Assembly: GCA_016705125.1 (NCBI GenBank)
Contig: JADIYW010000028.1
Coordinates: 186,001 to 250,000 of the forward strand
Direction of reading: 5' to 3'
Origin: Bacteroidota bacterium
GTDB taxonomy: Bacteria; Bacteroidota; Bacteroidia; Chitinophagales; JADIYW01
DNA: 64,000 nucleotides
Shown piece after piece: positions 1-8,549 of the stretch. Positions within the stretch are counted from its first letter, which is position 1. Each line of letters begins with the position of its first letter. The notes under the pieces are model-generated. The model searched no databases, was not told where the DNA came from, and worked only from the letters and a program-made list of their open reading frames with translations. A program made the position numbers and the translations under genes.

Positions 1-2
1 CT

Positions 3-1004
3 TGGAAAGGACAAAATGAAGAGGATTTTAATTGGTGTATCGAACAAACACTTTTCTTTGGTAGCACGGATAGACCAATCAACATGATTTTAGATGATGG
101 TGGCGATTTAACCAACATGATTTTCGACAATTATCCTGAATTAATTAGTAATATCAAAGGACTATCAGAAGAAACAACTACAGGCGTTCACCGTTTGTAT
201 GAAAGAATGGAAAATGGCACTTTACATATGCCTGCTATCAACGTAAACGATTCTGTTACTAAATCTAAGTTTGACAATAAATACGGTTGTAGAGAAAGTT
301 GTGTGGATGCAATAAGAAGAGCCACTGACGTAATGATTGCTGGAAAAGTAGCCGTTATTGCAGGTTTTGGTGATGTAGGAAAAGGGTCTGCCGAATCTTT
401 GAGAGGTGCTGGAGCACGTGTAATTGTTACTGAAATAGATCCTATTTGTGCACTTCAAGCTGCAATGGAAGGTTTTGAGGTAAAGAAAATGGCTGACGCA
501 GTAAAAGAAGCAGATATCGTTGTTACTACTACTGGTTGTAGAGATATTGTTACTGAACAACACTTCAGATCTTTAAGAGACAAAGCAATCGTTTGTAATA
601 TCGGACATTTTGATATCGAAATCGATATGGCTTGGCTTAACACAAACTATGGCCACACCAAAATTGAAATCAAACCACAGGTAGACAAATATACTATTGA
701 TGGCAAAGATGTAATTATTCTTGCAGAAGGTAGGTTGGTTAACTTAGGTTGTGCAACTGGTCACCCAAGTTTTGTTATGAGTAATTCATTTACTAATCAA
801 GTATTGGCTCAAATAGAACTTTGGGTAAATACGGATAAATACGAAAACAAGGTTTATGTTTTACCTAAATTTTTGGATGAAAAAGTAGCTAGATTACACT
901 TGAAAAAAATTGGTGTTGTTTTAGATGAACTTACAAAAGACCAATCTGAATATTTAGGCATTCCAGTTGAAGGTCCATTTAAGCCAGAATATTATAGATA
1001 TTAA
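3..1004 (+). CDS. ahcY: Adenosylhomocysteinase, 5' truncated by window edge
   Basis: S-adenosylhomocysteine hydrolase splits SAH into adenosine and homocysteine in the activated methyl cycle and needs bound NAD. The reading frame is open from base 3, before the first ATG at 84: residues WCIEQTL and then NMILDDGGDLT are internal to the family, so the true start lies upstream of the window. The Rossmann motif GFGDVGKGSAESL, the segment NIGHFDIEID and the family C-terminus PFKPEYYRY are all visible. About 330 C-terminal residues are present. An intrinsic terminator follows 25 bases after the stop, so this is the last gene of its transcript. Confidence 0.97.
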   Translation, partial: WKGQNEEDFNWCIEQTLFFGSTDRPINMILDDGGDLTNMIFDNYPELISNIKGLSEETTTGVHRLYERMENGTLHMPAINVNDSVTKSKFDNKYGCRESCVDAIRRATDVMIAGKVAVIAGFGDVGKGSAESLRGAGARVIVTEIDPICALQAAMEGFEVKKMADAVKEADIVVTTTGCRDIVTEQHFRSLRDKAIVCNIGHFDIEIDMAWLNTNYGHTKIEIKPQVDKYTIDGKDVIILAEGRLVNLGCATGHPSFVMSNSFTNQVLAQIELWVNTDKYENKVYVLPKFLDEKVARLHLKKIGVVLDELTKDQSEYLGIPVEGPFKPEYYRY

Positions 1005-1028
1005 ACTAACAATATAGTAGTTTTGTAG

Positions 1029-1056
1029 GGTCGCAATATTTTGCGACCTTTTTTTT
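1029..1056 (+). terminator. Intrinsic terminator of ahcY
   Basis: Perfect 8-bp stem GGTCGCAA/TTGCGACC with a TATT loop, followed directly by eight T. It ends about 18 bases before the ATG of the next gene, so that gene probably has its own promoter or is reached by read-through. Confidence 0.9.
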
Positions 1057-1073
1057 ATCCAAAAATTAGGAAA

Positions 1074-1601
1074 ATGAAATATGATATTATTCTTGAAGAT
1101 GAAATAATTCAAATTGTTCCACTTAAAGAAAGTGATTTTGAAAGACTCTATTCGGTAGCCAAAGACCCACTAATTTGGGCACAACATCCCAACCCAAATC
1201 GTTATAAAAAAGAAATTTTTGAGGTTTATTTTAAAGGTGCGATAGAGTCGAAAAGTGCTTTTTTGGTTTTTGATAAAAAACAAAACATACCCATTGGAAG
1301 TAGTCGCTTTTACGATTTAAATGTAAAAAACAAATCATTGTCTATTGGTTATACTTTTATAGCTAGAAGTCATTGGGGCGGAAAATACAATACTGCTTTA
1401 AAAACAATTATGCTCAACTATGCCTTTCAATTTATAGAAAGCGTAATTTTTCATATTGGCGCAAACAATATTAGGTCTCAAACATCTATTCAACGCCTTG
1501 GTTCAAAGAAAATTGGCGAAGAATTTATGTCTTATTATGGTGAAGAAAAAAAACTAAATTACCTCTTTCAAATCGAAAAGAAGGATTGGATTAGGGATTG
1601 A
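1074..1601 (+). CDS. GNAT family N-acetyltransferase (RimJ/RimL type)
   Basis: A 175-residue acetyl-CoA-dependent acyltransferase of the Acetyltransf_3 type. The central strands (AFLVFDKKQNIPIGSSRF), the region SIGYTFIARSHWGGKYN at the acetyl-CoA loop, and the C-terminal NNIRSQTSIQRLGSKKIGEE segment, typical of RimJ/RimL-like enzymes, are visible. The ATG at 1074, preceded by AGGAA, is chosen; an in-frame TTG at 1041 lies inside the ahcY terminator hairpin and is unlikely to be used. The substrate cannot be read from sequence. Confidence 0.8.
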   Translation: MKYDIILEDEIIQIVPLKESDFERLYSVAKDPLIWAQHPNPNRYKKEIFEVYFKGAIESKSAFLVFDKKQNIPIGSSRFYDLNVKNKSLSIGYTFIARSHWGGKYNTALKTIMLNYAFQFIESVIFHIGANNIRSQTSIQRLGSKKIGEEFMSYYGEEKKLNYLFQIEKKDWIRD

Positions 1602-1617
1602 TGGAAGAGGAAATTTG

Positions 1618-1787
1618 AACCTTTAGAAAGTCGGCAGTAGAAAAGTCCGCAGTCCGCAGTTTAGTTATTTGTTATTGAGTTATTAAGTTATTAGGTTATT
1701 TGTGTTCATTCAAAATTAAACATTTACCATTCAATATTTCTTAAAATCTTGTCTCTTGATTCTAAAAATCTTGGTTCCTTTCATTAT
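1618..1787. repeat. Mosaic intergenic repeat block
   Basis: Gap between the convergent GNAT and lgt genes. It holds, in order, a GTCCGCAGT-type segment (about 1630-1663), a run of TTATTNGTTATT words (1664-1700), a CATTCAAAATTAAACATT segment (about 1707-1740) and a segment containing TCTTGATTCTAAAAATCTTG. Diverged copies of the same modules, largely in the same order, recur near 26.0-26.2, 47.3-47.5, 58.2-58.3 and 59.6-59.9 kb. Confidence 0.7.
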
Positions 1788-2615
1788 TTAATTTAAAACA
1801 ACCTGCTTTTCCTTTTTCAATGCTAAAAAAATCAAAACTATTCCAATTAAAACCAATGGAATACTTAGCAATTGACCATTTCGCATGCCCAAAAAGGTAA
1901 TAGGACTATCCTTCCAAATTTCATTTACAATTCTAGTCCCAAAACAGCCCACTAGAAAAATGCCTAATAACAAACCATCAGGTAGTCGGACATTCTTTTT
2001 TAAGTAAGTAAACGCTAAAATAAAAAACAAAATCAAATAACTAATCGACTCAAATAATTGAATAGGTACTCTTGGCACATGCATACCTTCAGGCTCATCC
2101 GAATTATGATAAAAAATTACACCCCAAGTTCCATCTGTAGGAATACCCACAATCTCGTGGTTGAAAAAGTTGCCAATTCGGATAAAAACCCCTGCCAATG
2201 CCACTACTATTACTATTCTATCTACAACCCACAGATAGGTATATTCTCTATGTTTACGCTGAAAAATAAATAAACCCAACAAAATCCCTATTGCAGCTCC
2301 ATGACTCGCCAAACCACCTTTCCAAACTTGCAAAATCTCCAATGGGTGTTGTACAAAATAATAGTTAAAATCATAAAACAAACAATGCCCCAACCTAGCT
2401 CCAATTACGGTACTCAAAAACATGGTAATCAATAAAGCATCCAAATGTTCTACATTTTTTTTCTCTTTTTTAAAAATATATTCAATTATATAAAATCCTA
2501 AAAAAAAGGCAATACCAAACATTAAACTATAATACCGCAAAGGATAAACACCAAAAATATTAGCAATTTCTGGATTTACTTTCCAATGAAAAATTAAAAA
2601 TAGTGCGTTCAACAT
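1788..2615 (-). CDS. lgt: Prolipoprotein diacylglyceryl transferase
   Basis: Inner-membrane enzyme that moves diacylglyceryl from phosphatidylglycerol to the lipobox cysteine of pre-lipoproteins, the first step of lipoprotein maturation. The protein of about 275 residues is strongly hydrophobic with several membrane segments. It carries GGLASHGAAIG and the Lgt signature IRIGNFFNHEIVG. An in-frame ATG 13 codons upstream (2654) gives a longer form; the start at 2615 is preferred because the TATATG-free leader contains a TAnnTTTG-type box (TATTTTTG, minus strand 2633-2640) that would be transcribed only downstream of the longer start. The window encodes several lipoproteins that would be its clients. 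Confidence 0.95.
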   Translation of the reverse strand: MLNALFLIFHWKVNPEIANIFGVYPLRYYSLMFGIAFFLGFYIIEYIFKKEKKNVEHLDALLITMFLSTVIGARLGHCLFYDFNYYFVQHPLEILQVWKGGLASHGAAIGILLGLFIFQRKHREYTYLWVVDRIVIVVALAGVFIRIGNFFNHEIVGIPTDGTWGVIFYHNSDEPEGMHVPRVPIQLFESISYLILFFILAFTYLKKNVRLPDGLLLGIFLVGCFGTRIVNEIWKDSPITFLGMRNGQLLSIPLVLIGIVLIFLALKKEKQVVLN

Positions 2616-2632
2616 GCTGAATAATTTAACTT

Positions 2633-2640
2633 CAAAAATA
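2633..2640 (-). promoter_or_regulatory. Possible -7 box for lgt
   Basis: TATTTTTG on the minus strand fits the Bacteroidota TAnnTTTG consensus 18 bases upstream of the proposed lgt ATG. No convincing -33 TTTG sits at the usual spacing, so this is tentative. Confidence 0.35.
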
Positions 2641-2795
2641 AGGATATGTTTCAATAATGGTGCTTTTAAATCAAATATTCAAAGGATTAACATTTTATTT
2701 AACATTATTTTATCGTATGCCTTTTTTTATTGACTATTTTTAGCCCAAATAAATGCTTGAAAAAAACTGTTTAAAAATATTTTTTCTATAAAAAG

Positions 2796-3494
2796 GTGAA
2801 AAAAGATATAAATTTAAAATTCAAAGTTGATTTAGCTTCCCTGGAACACATTGGATTTGCCAATGAAATATGCCATATGATGGAGGATGCTGCCAAAAAA
2901 AGAGGAACTGGTATTGCCAAAAGGGATCCAAATTATATTCAACAAAAAATATTAGAGGGCAAAGCAATTATTGCTCTAGAACTCATTTCTAATACAGTCG
3001 CAGGGTTTTGTTATATCGAAACCTGGGAAAATAAAGATTATGTAGCAAATTCTGGTCTTATCGTTAGTGAACAATTTAGACATTATGGTTTGGCTACTCA
3101 AATCAAACAAAAAGCGTTTGAATTGACGAGGAAAAAATACCCTAAATCTAAACTTTTCGGTATAACAACTAGTTTGGCCGTAATGAAAATTAATACCGAC
3201 TTAGGGTATAAACCAGTTACTTTTTCCGAATTAACAACCGATGACACCTTTTGGGCTGGATGTAAAAGTTGCGTCAATTTTGACGTTCTTACCCGAACGG
3301 AAAGAAAAATGTGCCTATGCACAGGTATGATGTACGACCCAAAAGAAGAAAAAAAGAAGGGTTATGAAGAAATTATTAAAGTCCAAAAGAAAGTACCTTC
3401 TAAAGTAAAAGAACCTAAATCTAAAAGAATAAAAATATCCGTTCCAAAAGTTTTAAGAAAAAAAGAACAAAAGAAAAACGATGACAAAGAATAA
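2796..3494 (+). CDS. GNAT acyltransferase of the arginine operon (putative N-acylglutamate synthase)
   Basis: First gene of the arginine operon, 232 residues, overlapping argG by 14 bases. The N-terminal 140 residues form a GNAT domain (LIVSEQFRHYGLATQIKQKAF is the acetyl-CoA loop region). A cysteine cluster follows, FWAGCKSCVNFD then KMCLCTGM (CxxC...CxC), suggesting a metal or redox site, and then a Lys-rich tail. Bacteroidota arginine clusters commonly start with such a protein and lack classical argA, so acylation of glutamate (acetyl or succinyl) is inferred. It starts with GTG; the frame is closed by TAA just upstream and no ATG is available nearby. Confidence 0.75.
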   Translation: MKKDINLKFKVDLASLEHIGFANEICHMMEDAAKKRGTGIAKRDPNYIQQKILEGKAIIALELISNTVAGFCYIETWENKDYVANSGLIVSEQFRHYGLATQIKQKAFELTRKKYPKSKLFGITTSLAVMKINTDLGYKPVTFSELTTDDTFWAGCKSCVNFDVLTRTERKMCLCTGMMYDPKEEKKKGYEEIIKVQKKVPSKVKEPKSKRIKISVPKVLRKKEQKKNDDKE

Positions 3495-4692
3495 TAAGGT
3501 AGTTTTAGCGTATAGTGGCGGCTTAGATACCTCATACTGTGCCAAATACTTATCGGAAGATAGAGGACTTGAAGTACACGCACTAACGGTGGATACTGGT
3601 GGTTTTTCTGAAGAAGAATTAAAAAATATTGAAACAAGAGCTTTTCAATTAGGCGTTAAAACCTTTAAAATTGAGAATGTCGTAAACGAATATTATGAAA
3701 AATGCATCAAGTTTCTTATTTATGGCAATGTTTTAAAAAATAACACTTACCCTTTATCTGTAAGCGCCGAACGGGTTTTTCAGGCAATGGCTATCGCAAA
3801 TTATGCCAAATCTATTGGCGCTGCTTATGTTGCTCATGGCAGTACAGGTGCAGGCAATGATCAAGTTCGGTTCGATATGATTTTCAATATCGTTATACCT
3901 GAAGCAGAAATCATAACTCCAATCAGAGATAATAAATTATCGAGAGAAGCAGAAATCGAATATTTGGCACAAAAAGGTTTTCAAATTGATGCCAAAAAAG
4001 CTGCTTATTCTATCAACAAAGGTATTTGGGGAACTTCTGTGGGTGGAAAAGAAACACTAAGCAGTAGAAATACCTTACCCGAAGCTGCTTTTCCAAGCCA
4101 AATAACAAAAAATACGCCAGAAAAAATTTCAATTATTTTCAAAAATGGGGAACCAATTGGATTAAATGGCAAAATATTCAATCATCCCACCCAAACCATT
4201 GAAGCGATTGAGCAATTAGCTGCTCCTTTTGGAATCGGTAGAGATGTACACGTTGGCGACACAATTATTGGAATCAAAGGAAGGGTTGGTTTTGAAGCCG
4301 CAGCTGCGCTTATCATTTTAAAAGCGCATCATTTACTTGAAAAACATACGCTTACCAAACAACAATTATTTTGGAAAGACCAGCTTGCAACCGTTTATGG
4401 AAATTTTCTTCACGAAGGACTTTACTACGAACCTACCATGCGTGATATTGAACAATTCTTCATCAGCAGTCAGGCAAGAGTGAGTGGAGAAGTATTTATT
4501 ACCTTAAAACCGTATCAATTTATTTTAGAAGGCATTGATTCTCCTTTCGACCTAATGCAATCCAAATTTGGTACTTATGGCGAAATGAATAATGCATGGA
4601 CGGGTGATGACGTAAAAGGATTTGCAAAAATATTTTCAAATCAAATGATGATTCACAAAAAAATGGAAGAAAACAATCCGCAGGATAAATAG
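3481..4692 (+). CDS. argG: Argininosuccinate synthase
   Basis: Condenses citrulline and aspartate with ATP to argininosuccinate, the penultimate step of arginine synthesis. The 403 residues match normal family length. The PPi-loop AYSGGLDTS is at residues 9-17, and the citrulline/aspartate region includes VAHGSTGAGNDQVRFD. It overlaps the GNAT gene upstream by 14 bases, and argC starts two bases after its stop, showing translational coupling in one operon. Confidence 0.96.
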   Translation: MTKNNKVVLAYSGGLDTSYCAKYLSEDRGLEVHALTVDTGGFSEEELKNIETRAFQLGVKTFKIENVVNEYYEKCIKFLIYGNVLKNNTYPLSVSAERVFQAMAIANYAKSIGAAYVAHGSTGAGNDQVRFDMIFNIVIPEAEIITPIRDNKLSREAEIEYLAQKGFQIDAKKAAYSINKGIWGTSVGGKETLSSRNTLPEAAFPSQITKNTPEKISIIFKNGEPIGLNGKIFNHPTQTIEAIEQLAAPFGIGRDVHVGDTIIGIKGRVGFEAAAALIILKAHHLLEKHTLTKQQLFWKDQLATVYGNFLHEGLYYEPTMRDIEQFFISSQARVSGEVFITLKPYQFILEGIDSPFDLMQSKFGTYGEMNNAWTGDDVKGFAKIFSNQMMIHKKMEENNPQDK

Positions 4693-4693
4693 A

Positions 4694-5668
4694 ATGGAAA
4701 CAAAAGCAAAAATTGGAATAATGGGTGCCGCTGGTTTTACTGGAGGCGAATTAATACGCTTGCTTTTAAATCACCCAAATATTACCCTCGTTTCATTACA
4801 AAGTAGATCGCAAGCAGGCAAAAAAATTAGTGCTGTACATCCTGATTTATTAGGAGAAATTGATTTGGTTTTTACCGAAAATTTGGAATCAAATCTAGAT
4901 ATTATTTTTCTTTGCTTACCACATGGAGAATCAAAATATGTAGTTAATAATCAACAATTTGGAACAAATACTAAAATAATTGATTTAAGTAACGATTTTC
5001 GCCTTCAAGCCAATGCAAGTGATTTTATTTATGGACTTCCTGAGTTAAATAAATCAAAAATTAAAGGGGCAAAAAATATTGCAAATCCAGGTTGCTTTGC
5101 TACTGCTATCCAATTGGCACTTTTGCCTATGGCGCATGCTCAAAAATTAAATAACGATATTCATATTTCAGCCATTACCGGCTCCACTGGTGCTGGCATA
5201 AAAGGGGAACCAACAGTCCATTTCTCTTGGAGAACTAACAATATTTCAGTTTATAAAGCATTCAATCACCAACATTTAGGCGAAATTAATGAATCTTTAC
5301 TTCAATTACAACCAACCCTTTCAAACGAGATAAATTTTATCCCTTATAGAGGCAATTTTACTCGTGGCATTATAGCGACAACCTATACTATTTTCGAAGG
5401 AAGTATCGAATATATCAAAGATTTGTATAAAACCTTTTACAAAGACCAGCCTTTCGTGTTTATTAGTGATATAAATATCGACCTCAAACAAGTGATTAAT
5501 ACCAATAAATGCATTATTTATTTGGAAAAACAAGGCAATAAACTACTTATAATAAGTATAATTGACAATTTAATCAAAGGTGCTTCAGGACAAGCCATTC
5601 AAAACATGAATTTGATGATGGACTGGGAAGAAACCACTGGACTGCATTTAAAATCTATTGGATATTAA
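4694..5668 (+). CDS. argC: N-acyl-gamma-glutamyl-phosphate reductase
   Basis: NADPH-dependent reduction of N-acylglutamyl phosphate to the semialdehyde. The 324 residues hold the N-terminal Rossmann motif GAAGFTGGELIRLL (residues 11-24) and the catalytic cysteine C134 in NPGCFATA. The histidine-rich segment FNHQHLGEI fits the C-terminal active-site part. In this operon the acyl group may be succinyl rather than acetyl (see argF'). Confidence 0.95.
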   Translation: METKAKIGIMGAAGFTGGELIRLLLNHPNITLVSLQSRSQAGKKISAVHPDLLGEIDLVFTENLESNLDIIFLCLPHGESKYVVNNQQFGTNTKIIDLSNDFRLQANASDFIYGLPELNKSKIKGAKNIANPGCFATAIQLALLPMAHAQKLNNDIHISAITGSTGAGIKGEPTVHFSWRTNNISVYKAFNHQHLGEINESLLQLQPTLSNEINFIPYRGNFTRGIIATTYTIFEGSIEYIKDLYKTFYKDQPFVFISDINIDLKQVINTNKCIIYLEKQGNKLLIISIIDNLIKGASGQAIQNMNLMMDWEETTGLHLKSIGY

Positions 5669-5680
5669 AAATAAATCAAA

Positions 5681-6817
5681 ATGAAACCATTAGACGTTTA
5701 CCCATTATTCGATATTTCTCTTGTAAAAGGTGAGGGCTGCCACGTTTGGGATGACAAAGGCAATAAATACCTCGATTTATATGGCGGCCATGCGGTCATT
5801 TCCATCGGACACAACCATCCTAAATGGACAAAAGCGATTAAAAAAGCGACAAAAAAATTGGCCTATTATTCCAATTCCGTCCATTTACCATTACAAGAAA
5901 AATTGGCTCAAAAATTAGGCGAATTATCTGGCTATCCTAATTATAATCTTTTTTTATGCAATTCGGGTGCCGAAGCCAATGAAAATGCACTAAAATTAGC
6001 CTCATTTACCAACCAAAGAAATAAAATCATCGCCTTTAAAGGTGCATTTCATGGCAGAACTGCCGCAGCGGTAGCGGTTACAGATAATCCAAAAATAAAA
6101 CCGCCTATTAACCCTGATGATCATGTTATCTTTTTACCACTAAATGATAAAATAGCACTAGAAAAAGCATTTAGCGAGCACGAGATTTGTGCCGTTATTA
6201 TTGAACCATTTCAAGGAGTGAATGGAATTTACGAGGCAAAACATACTTTTCTCAAAGCGATTTCTGCGCTTTGCAAAAAAAATATGTCCTTATTTATTAT
6301 TGACGAAATTCAATCAGGATACGGTCGTACTGGCCATTTTTTCGCACATCAGTGGGCGTTTGTAAAACCAGATATTATTACAATGGCAAAAGGCATGGGC
6401 AACGGTTTCCCAATTGCCGGGATTTTAGTAAATCCTGAAATTAAAGTTTGGCATGGCATGCTCGGCACCACTTTTGGTGGCGCTCCCATGGCTTGTGCTG
6501 CCGGATTGAGTGTCTTAAAAACCATTGAATCAGAAAAATTAATTGAAAGAAACGTCGGTTTAGGTGAATATTTTATAGAAAAATTGCGCGCACTTCCTTT
6601 TATTAAAGAAATTAGAGGTCGTGGTTTGATTTTAGGTGTTGAATTTGATTTTCCTATTAAAGGTTTAAGGGAAAGGCTCGTTTATGAAAAACATATTTTT
6701 ACCGGTAATGCCAGCAATCCTAACACTTTGCGCTTTCTTCCGCCTATGAATATTCGTAAAAAAGACATAGACAAAACGATTAAAGCATTACAAGACCTTT
6801 TAAGCACCAACCCATAA
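5681..6817 (+). CDS. argD: N-acylornithine aminotransferase
   Basis: PLP enzyme of aminotransferase class III that makes N-acylornithine from the semialdehyde using glutamate. The 378 residues are full length. NSGAEANENALKLA (94-107), IIDEIQSGYGRTG (206-218) and the PLP Schiff-base lysine K237 in MAKGMGNGFP are all present. It starts 12 bases after argC, and its stop overlaps the argF' start by one base (TAATG). Confidence 0.95.
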   Translation: MKPLDVYPLFDISLVKGEGCHVWDDKGNKYLDLYGGHAVISIGHNHPKWTKAIKKATKKLAYYSNSVHLPLQEKLAQKLGELSGYPNYNLFLCNSGAEANENALKLASFTNQRNKIIAFKGAFHGRTAAAVAVTDNPKIKPPINPDDHVIFLPLNDKIALEKAFSEHEICAVIIEPFQGVNGIYEAKHTFLKAISALCKKNMSLFIIDEIQSGYGRTGHFFAHQWAFVKPDIITMAKGMGNGFPIAGILVNPEIKVWHGMLGTTFGGAPMACAAGLSVLKTIESEKLIERNVGLGEYFIEKLRALPFIKEIRGRGLILGVEFDFPIKGLRERLVYEKHIFTGNASNPNTLRFLPPMNIRKKDIDKTIKALQDLLSTNP

Positions 6818-7764
6818 TGAGAAATTTTTTATCTGTCCATTCCATTGGTGATGTCGAGAAATTGGCGCAAGAAGCTATTGAAATAAAGTCAAACCCTTTT
6901 CAATGGGAAAATTTAGGCAAAAGAAAAACCATGGTGCTTGTTTTTCTAAATTCTAGTCTTAGAACAAGAATAAGCACTCAAAAAGCGGCTCAAAATTTGG
7001 GCATGAATACAATTGTACTCAATTTGGGTACCGATTCATGGAATATGGAATTTGAAGATGGTGCAATCATGAATGGATCTACCGCCGAACACATCAAGGA
7101 AGGTGCCGCTGTTATTAGCCAGTATGCCGATATTATTGGTTTACGAAGTTTCCCAACGCTTACTGATAAAGACAGAGATTATTCCGAATTTGTACTGAAC
7201 CAGTTTCTTAAAAACATAAAAGTTCCATTGGTCAATATGGAATCAGCCACAGTGCATCCTTTACAATCGCTCACAGACCTAATGACAATAAGAGAATTTG
7301 CAACAAAACCTAGGCCAAAGGTCGTTTTGACTTGGGCGCCACACATCAAAGCATTGCCGCAGTGTGTTCCAAATTCATTTGCCGAATGGATGAACAAAGC
7401 GGAAGTAGAATTCGTAATCACGAACCCAAAAGGATACGAATTACATGAAAAATTTGCTGGAGCAGCTACCTTTTGTAAAAACCAAACTGAAGCTTTTAAA
7501 AATGCCGATTTTATTTATGCCAAAAATTGGTCGAGCTATACCGATTATGGTCAAATACTAAATACCGACCCCAATTGGATGGTAAATGCAGAAAAAATGG
7601 CGCTCACTAATAATGCCAAATTTATGCATTGCCTGCCAGTAAGGCGCAATATTGTAGTTGCGGATGAAGTAATTGATAGCGAAAACTCAATCGTAATCCA
7701 GCAAGCTGGCAACAGGGAATGGGCAGCACAAGCCGTGCTTAAAAGAATATTGGAAAAACTTTGA
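6817..7764 (+). CDS. argF': N-acylornithine carbamoyltransferase, probably succinylornithine type
   Basis: Transfers the carbamoyl group to an N-acylated ornithine, the Bacteroidota/Xanthomonas variant of ArgF. The 315 residues carry the carbamoyl-phosphate loop NSSLRTR (45-51), HPLQ (147-150) and HCLPVRR (271-277). In this family residue 90/92 decides the acyl group: Glu favours acetylornithine, while Pro (Bacteroides fragilis) or small residues favour succinylornithine. Here A90 sits in GSTAEHIKEG, so succinylornithine is the better guess. The stop overlaps the TTG start of argB. Confidence 0.92.
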   Translation: MRNFLSVHSIGDVEKLAQEAIEIKSNPFQWENLGKRKTMVLVFLNSSLRTRISTQKAAQNLGMNTIVLNLGTDSWNMEFEDGAIMNGSTAEHIKEGAAVISQYADIIGLRSFPTLTDKDRDYSEFVLNQFLKNIKVPLVNMESATVHPLQSLTDLMTIREFATKPRPKVVLTWAPHIKALPQCVPNSFAEWMNKAEVEFVITNPKGYELHEKFAGAATFCKNQTEAFKNADFIYAKNWSSYTDYGQILNTDPNWMVNAEKMALTNNAKFMHCLPVRRNIVVADEVIDSENSIVIQQAGNREWAAQAVLKRILEKL

Positions 7765-8549
7765 AACAGACACTTAAAATATTTAAAATTGGCGGCAATG
7801 TAATTGACGATAGCCATGCTTTACAAAATTTCTTAGCTGATTTTTCTAGCTTACCTTTGCCAAAAATCCTAATTCATGGCGGTGGTAAATTGGCCTCCGA
7901 TTTGAGTAAGAAAATGGGAATAATGCCCAACTTAGTCAATGGAAGACGGATAACCGACGAGCCAACTCTCGACATTGTTACGATGGTTTATGCAGGCCTT
8001 ATAAACAAAAAAATAGTAGCGCAACTCCAACAAAACGGTACCAATGCCATCGGATTAAGTGGCGCCGATGGCAACGTCATTCAATCTCGAAAAAGAGACG
8101 CGAACCCAATAGATTATGGATTTGTAGGTGATATTGAAAAAATAAACAATGCACTTATTACCAACTTATTACAACATAACCTTTGCCCCGTTTTTTGTGC
8201 CATTACACACAATATGAACGGCATATTATTAAATACAAATGCAGATACCATTACGGCTGAATTGGCTATTTCACTCGAAAATGAATATGAAATTGAGGTG
8301 ATTTATGTTTTCGAAAAATTAGGATTATTGAGCAATATCGATGATGAAAATTCGCTTATTCCTTTCATCAAAACAAGTGATATTTTTGCCTTAAAAAAGG
8401 ACAATACTATTTCAGGTGGTATGCTTCCAAAGGTAGATAATATCGAAAACCTGCTTAATAATGGGATAAAAAAAGTATATTTATGCCATCCAAATCAAGT
8501 TAAAAACTTGGATACTAGTCATTTTAGAGGTACTATTTTCGAAAAATAA
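7761..8549 (+). CDS. argB: N-acylglutamate kinase
   Basis: Amino-acid kinase family enzyme phosphorylating N-acylglutamate with ATP. The 262 residues show FKIGGNVIDD at the N-terminus, ILIHGGGKLASDL near residue 36, and NTNADTITAELA in the nucleotide half. It starts with TTG within the argF' stop (TTGA overlap); no ATG or GTG precedes the conserved KIGGN motif, so the TTG start is required. Confidence 0.94.
   Translation: MKQTLKIFKIGGNVIDDSHALQNFLADFSSLPLPKILIHGGGKLASDLSKKMGIMPNLVNGRRITDEPTLDIVTMVYAGLINKKIVAQLQQNGTNAIGLSGADGNVIQSRKRDANPIDYGFVGDIEKINNALITNLLQHNLCPVFCAITHNMNGILLNTNADTITAELAISLENEYEIEVIYVFEKLGLLSNIDDENSLIPFIKTSDIFALKKDNTISGGMLPKVDNIENLLNNGIKKVYLCHPNQVKNLDTSHFRGTIFEK

Noticed and set aside
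222..563. Minus-strand ORF opposite ahcY
   Set aside because: It lies wholly within a highly conserved gene in another frame, is low in complexity (Ser/Thr/Asn-rich) and has no recognisable domain.
2616..2654. Longer lgt start at 2654
   Set aside because: The extra 13 residues are not typical of Lgt, and a TAnnTTTG box lies between this start and the preferred one.
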